From NCBI GenBank assembly GCA_032191485.1, contig JAVDOI010000039.1:1146332-1210331 (forward strand): a stretch of 64,000 bases of DNA. The letters run 5' to 3'. Of the stretch, positions 62,801 to 64,000 are shown piece after piece. Below the pieces are notes generated by a model, which did not search any database, had not been told where the DNA came from, and worked only from the letters and a program-made list of their open reading frames with translations. Position numbers and translations under genes: made by a program. Every line of letters begins with the position of its first letter. The stretch's first letter is position 1. This DNA is from Leptoclinus maculatus. Lineage: Eukaryota; Chordata; Actinopteri; Perciformes; Stichaeidae.

Positions 62801-63472
62801 CTGAATACACTTTTCAGTCGCCCATACTGTGACTAATGTGGGATGCAGTATTTAGGGAACTGGCAGTGACTTAAGTCACACACACACACACACCTCCTCT
62901 GTGTCAGACACAGCGAACACCACCGCCTCCAGGCTGCTTCCATGGTTCTCCAGGAACCTGCGCACCGTTCCTACGAACACACAAACACACACACAAACAC
63001 ACACTCCTGTTACCGTACGCATTAAGACACGCCAACGGCAATTAAAAGGAATATAGATGGACCATCTACTTTTATAAAATGTCCATCACAAGTTCCAAAT
63101 GTCTGCTCGTTTCATAATCACGTTAGCATTACCTTGACATTTACTTTAGAAACTAGCAAAATAAAAACACACAGTGTGTTCTTATTTGTGTGCATTTGTT
63201 AAAGTATTCAAAGAGATAGTTTGGAGTTACTGAAGTCTGTGCGGTCTTCTTCTTCACCAGACTTCATTGACAAAAACAGTAATTTAACCTCTCAGAACAC
63301 AGGAGTTGTTGGTCTACCGCTGCATTGATCTGTTAGCTTGTTTGTATAATTGTGAAATGTGTGTGTGTGTGTGTGTGTCTTACTGAACGCGATGTGTGCA
63401 GCGTCCTCCAGTGGGTACCCTCTCTTGGTCGTGCTCACCACACAGAAGCCAACAGACGCCATCGACTGCTCT
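43466..63472 (-). CDS. gdap2: gdap2, ganglioside-induced differentiation-associated protein 2 (3' part, ten exons)
   Basis: Minus-strand spliced gene, in transcript order 63472-63384, 62970-62894, 62739-62580, 61062-60912, 59946-59870, 58028-57952, 57472-57333, 49029-48975, 48052-47909 and 43507-43466. Every exon-exon phase is consistent, and the joined product aligns throughout with vertebrate GDAP2 (from memory). It starts within the C-terminal part of the macro domain (SVGFCVVSTTKRGYPLEDAA, TVRRFLENHG). The linker follows (LPADIGN-like block, EGEPVVPERQIRI), then the CRAL-TRIO/Sec14-like domain (GRNIPVTLID, YVMVYFHTLTG, YDIVDAKFKKN, VHPTFRSKVSTWFFTTFSVS, PPFVLEYDAR). GDAP2 is a cytosolic/lysosome-associated protein; human loss causes a spinocerebellar ataxia. 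Its biochemical role is unsettled. The remaining N-terminal exons lie right of the window. It converges with tent5c. Confidence 0.95.
43665..43880 (+). repeat. Dispersed repeat family 2, copy 1
   Basis: Shares CCAGAAGCTGT, GTCTTTAAACACATCA and GACCAACAGTCAC with segments at 54163-54450 and 63718-64000, all in the same orientation. Non-coding; family class unknown. Confidence 0.65.
47521..47869 (+). mobile_element. TIR element, copy G (CTCF core mutated)
   Basis: Begins GGCGGCAACCTCTGGTTG, has a decayed core CCACCAGGGGTTGA at about 47581-47594, and ends CCTGTTCACTGGTTGCAAC. It lies in the last gdap2 intron. Confidence 0.82.
47909..48052 (-). CDS. gdap2: gdap2 exon (CRAL-TRIO domain, end)
   Basis: Acceptor TTCCAG at 48054-48053 and donor GTAAGA at 47908. 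It reads VSTWFFTTFSVSGMKDKVRY, LDNLQQLFTCITPEQIDI and PPFVLEYDAR. TIR element copy G begins only about 40 bp beyond the donor. Confidence 0.95.
48643..48679. repeat. Perfect 15-bp hairpin
   Basis: TATCTCTCAATGGAA (48643-48657) and TTCCATTGAGAGATA (48665-48679) are perfect reverse complements with a 7-nt loop, within a gdap2 intron. Confidence 0.9.
48975..49029 (-). CDS. gdap2: gdap2 exon (CRAL-TRIO domain)
   Basis: Small 55-bp exon. Acceptor TTGCAG at 49031-49030 and donor GTAAGA at 48974. It reads FKKNLKAFYFVHPTFRSK after the split Lys. It is separated from the previous exon by an intron of about 8.3 kb. Confidence 0.95.
50080..50704 (-). pseudogene. Decayed LINE reverse-transcriptase fragment
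   Basis: On the minus strand the frame reads NDVVSLLQW, GRFAAEGEVAGTGVNTSSSE and FMVLCQRTG. It corresponds to the FADDVVLLAS...LGRFAAECEAAGMxISTSKSEAMVLCRK block of a common teleost LINE. The Y/FADD catalytic motif is reduced to an AND. The lower part (50100-50260) resembles the YRSIYxPTLTYG region at DNA level. Broken and inactive, within a gdap2 intron. Confidence 0.7.
52271..52620 (+). mobile_element. TIR element, copy H
   Basis: CTCF-like core at 52301-52314, conserved middle, GC box, GAGACGTATACGGCGTCTC, and end near TGTTGCAAAAAAA. It lies in the large gdap2 intron 49030-57332. Confidence 0.82.
54163..54450 (+). repeat. Dispersed repeat family 2, copy 2
   Basis: Shares TATCACAGTCAGAAGCTGTA, GAACACATCATCTGTGACAA and AAATAAACCGTTTGCA with the copy at the right edge of the window. 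Confidence 0.7.
55887..56567. mobile_element. TA-flanked MITE with ~40-bp TIRs
   Basis: Left end TA-CCGTATTTTCCATACTATA and right end TATAGTGCGGAAAATACGG-TA are inverted repeats extending about 40 bp (AAGGCGCAC words). Sub-terminal GATTATAAGGCGCACTGTC is duplicated inside both ends. The TA target-site duplication is consistent with a Tc1/mariner-like origin, though the superfamily is not proven. Non-coding, in a gdap2 intron. Confidence 0.8.
56746..57101 (-). mobile_element. TIR element, copy I
   Basis: Inverted copy with CTCF-like core at 57016-57029. The side with AGAACCGGAGGTTGCGG reaches about 57101, 230 bp from a gdap2 exon. Confidence 0.8.
57333..57472 (-). CDS. gdap2: gdap2 exon (CRAL-TRIO domain)
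   Basis: Acceptor GTGCAG at 57474-57473 and donor GTCAGT at 57332. It reads ALLYFIHVMDHITVKEYVMV, YFHTLTGEHNHLDSDFLKN and LYDIVDA, plus AA of a split Lys codon. Confidence 0.95.
57952..58028 (-). CDS. gdap2: gdap2 exon (start of CRAL-TRIO domain)
   Basis: Acceptor CTCCAG at 58030-58029 and donor GTAACC at 57951. It reads VDMCGRTVMILVGRNIPVTL then IDIEK, in phase with its neighbours. Confidence 0.94.
59827..59858 (+). repeat. (CA)n microsatellite next to a gdap2 donor
   Basis: About 16 CA units; in the gdap2 transcript this is a UG repeat about 12 nt downstream of the exon 59870-59946. Confidence 0.97.
59870..59946 (-). CDS. gdap2: gdap2 exon
   Basis: Acceptor CTGCAG at 59948-59947 and donor GTACGT at 59869. 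It reads YSRWLCRARAEDLSDIAALK then ALYQT. A TG tract (transcript sense; CA at 59827-59858 on the plus strand) starts about 12 nt after the donor. Confidence 0.94.
60036..60649. repeat. Segmental duplication, copy 1
   Basis: Begins AACCCACTGACACATGGGCT and ends at GCAGGTTTAA. Almost identical to 61539-62147 apart from a few substitutions and small indels. It contains TIR element copy J with 184 bp of unrelated left flank, so the flank was copied with the element. Confidence 0.95.
60220..60695 (-). mobile_element. TIR element, copy J
   Basis: Starts GACTGTATACAAGAAGTGG, CTCF-like core at 60612-60625, and continues past the duplication end to AGAACCGAGGTTGCTGCC. In a gdap2 intron. Confidence 0.85.
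60912..61062 (-). CDS. gdap2: gdap2 exon (linker)
   Basis: Acceptor ATGTAG at 61064-61063 and donor GTAAGG at 60911. It reads DSEEESLKSDLGQVGNHAFA, RMEGDVDKQRKQILQGQMS and EAAILKQHQR. It lies between the two ~610-bp duplicated segments. Confidence 0.94.
61539..62147. repeat. Segmental duplication, copy 2
   Basis: Second copy of 60036-60649 in direct orientation, about 1.5 kb away. The two are separated by a gdap2 exon (60912-61062). It differs by a missing AAGGG near 61612 and by single bases. Confidence 0.95.
61720..62147 (-). mobile_element. TIR element, copy K
   Basis: Copy of J inside the second duplicated segment, with CTCF-like core at 62110-62123. It diverges from J after GCAGGTTTAA. 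Confidence 0.85.
62580..62739 (-). CDS. gdap2: gdap2 exon (linker)
   Basis: Acceptor CTCAG at 62741-62740 and donor GTACTC at 62579. It reads PVYKKLLPLYYPRS, an EEEEKA stretch, LPLIPADIGNSEGEPVVPER and QIRIAEKPGTLE. The ADIGNxEGEPVVPERQIRI block is diagnostic of GDAP2. Confidence 0.95.
62894..62970 (-). CDS. gdap2: gdap2 exon (end of macro domain)
   Basis: Acceptor CGTAG at 62972-62971. It reads TVRRFLENHGSSLEAVVFAV then SDTEE. The donor is GTGTGTGTG, formed by the start of a (TG)n repeat in transcript sense at 62893 and below. Confidence 0.92.
63384..63472 (-). CDS. gdap2: gdap2 exon (macro domain)
   Basis: The acceptor CCTCAG lies at 63474-63473 on the minus strand and the donor GTAAGA at 63383. 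It reads EQSMASVGFCVVSTTKRGYP then LEDAAHIAF and ends with one base of Arg. Just downstream of the donor lies a CA tract (transcript sense). Confidence 0.93.
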
Positions 63473-63717
63473 CTGAGGAAACAAGAACAACAACCTCACA
63501 CTACTGTTCACCACAGTAACAGACATGCACACAAAAACACACACACGAACTTCACAAGACAACTACCACTGCATAGCAAATGATAAAAGCACTCATTATT
63601 TTATATATGTAAAAATATAATGTACTCAAGTTATTGATATATTTTGCTTCCACTACAATCAAAAGCCACTGAGGTTTTGAAAAAGCCTGTTTTCTTGGTT
63701 TGTTTTTTTTATCTGCA

Positions 63718-64000
63718 AAATGTTCACCATGTATCACAGCCAGAAGCTGTAAAAACAAACGTCGGCGTTCAACTTTCCAACAGTCCTTGAACACATCATG
63801 TGTGACGACCGCTTCCGCCAAGATAAAGCATCCGAATCAAAACTTAACGTTGTGATAATTCATTAAAAAATTACTTTATTCTACATTTATTCAACCAAAA
63901 TAAACAGTTTGCACGAACTAGATCCTGTAAAAACCTTTAATTCTTCGCTCCTCTGTGCAGCCGGGACGTGTGACCAACAGTCACATGACAACAAACTGTG
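63718..64000 (+). repeat. Dispersed repeat family 2, copy 3
   Basis: Shares TATCACAGCCAGAAGCTGTA, GAACACATCATGTGTGAC, AAATAAACAGTTTGCA and GACCAACAGTCACATGAC with the copies at 43.7 and 54.2 kb. It reaches the window edge. No further gdap2 exon is visible between 63473 and 64000. Confidence 0.7.

Overview
The window is vertebrate nuclear DNA, most likely from a percomorph-type teleost fish. It has spliced genes with GT/AG introns, many CA/TG microsatellites, homopolymer C/G tracts, and several dispersed repeats that I know from teleost genomes. There are no bacterial-style operons, CRISPR arrays or complete mobile-element genes. Three protein genes are supported. Their order is man1a2 (+), tent5c (+), gdap2 (-), which from memory is the order of MAN1A2-TENT5C(FAM46C)-GDAP2 on human chromosome 1p12, so this is a conserved synteny block.

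Layout: 503-6312 holds the last five coding exons of man1a2, the GH47 class I alpha-1,2-mannosidase of the Golgi. Its introns are full of simple repeats, including a 1-kb polypyrimidine minisatellite, and a long 3' UTR probably follows to about 9.77 kb. The stretch 9.8-18.8 kb is intergenic, with copies of a dispersed terminal-inverted-repeat (TIR) element, a decayed LINE fragment and inverted repeats. At 18.85-24.68 kb lies tent5c: a promoter with TATA and CCAAT boxes, a non-coding first exon, one uninterrupted 383-codon coding exon, and a long 3' UTR. The stretch 24.7-43.4 kb is repeat-rich intergenic DNA with LINE remnants, three arrays of a 21-bp CACAAAGAGACACAAAA minisatellite, a perfect 9 x 23-bp array, and teleost MITE-like elements. 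From 43,466 to 63,472 on the minus strand are ten coding exons of gdap2, from within the macro domain to the stop codon. Its upstream exons lie beyond the right edge.

The genes act in separate pathways: Golgi N-glycan trimming (man1a2), mRNA poly(A)-tail extension (tent5c), and a macro plus CRAL-TRIO protein of unclear function (gdap2). The most notable non-genic signal is a roughly 0.5-kb TIR element with eleven recognisable copies. Seven of them keep an intact CTCF-like core (CCACCAGGGGGCGA), and several lie in gdap2 introns. One man1a2 exon carries a +1 and a -1 indel 50 bp apart that cancel in length but create an in-frame stop, which looks like a sequencing or assembly error.
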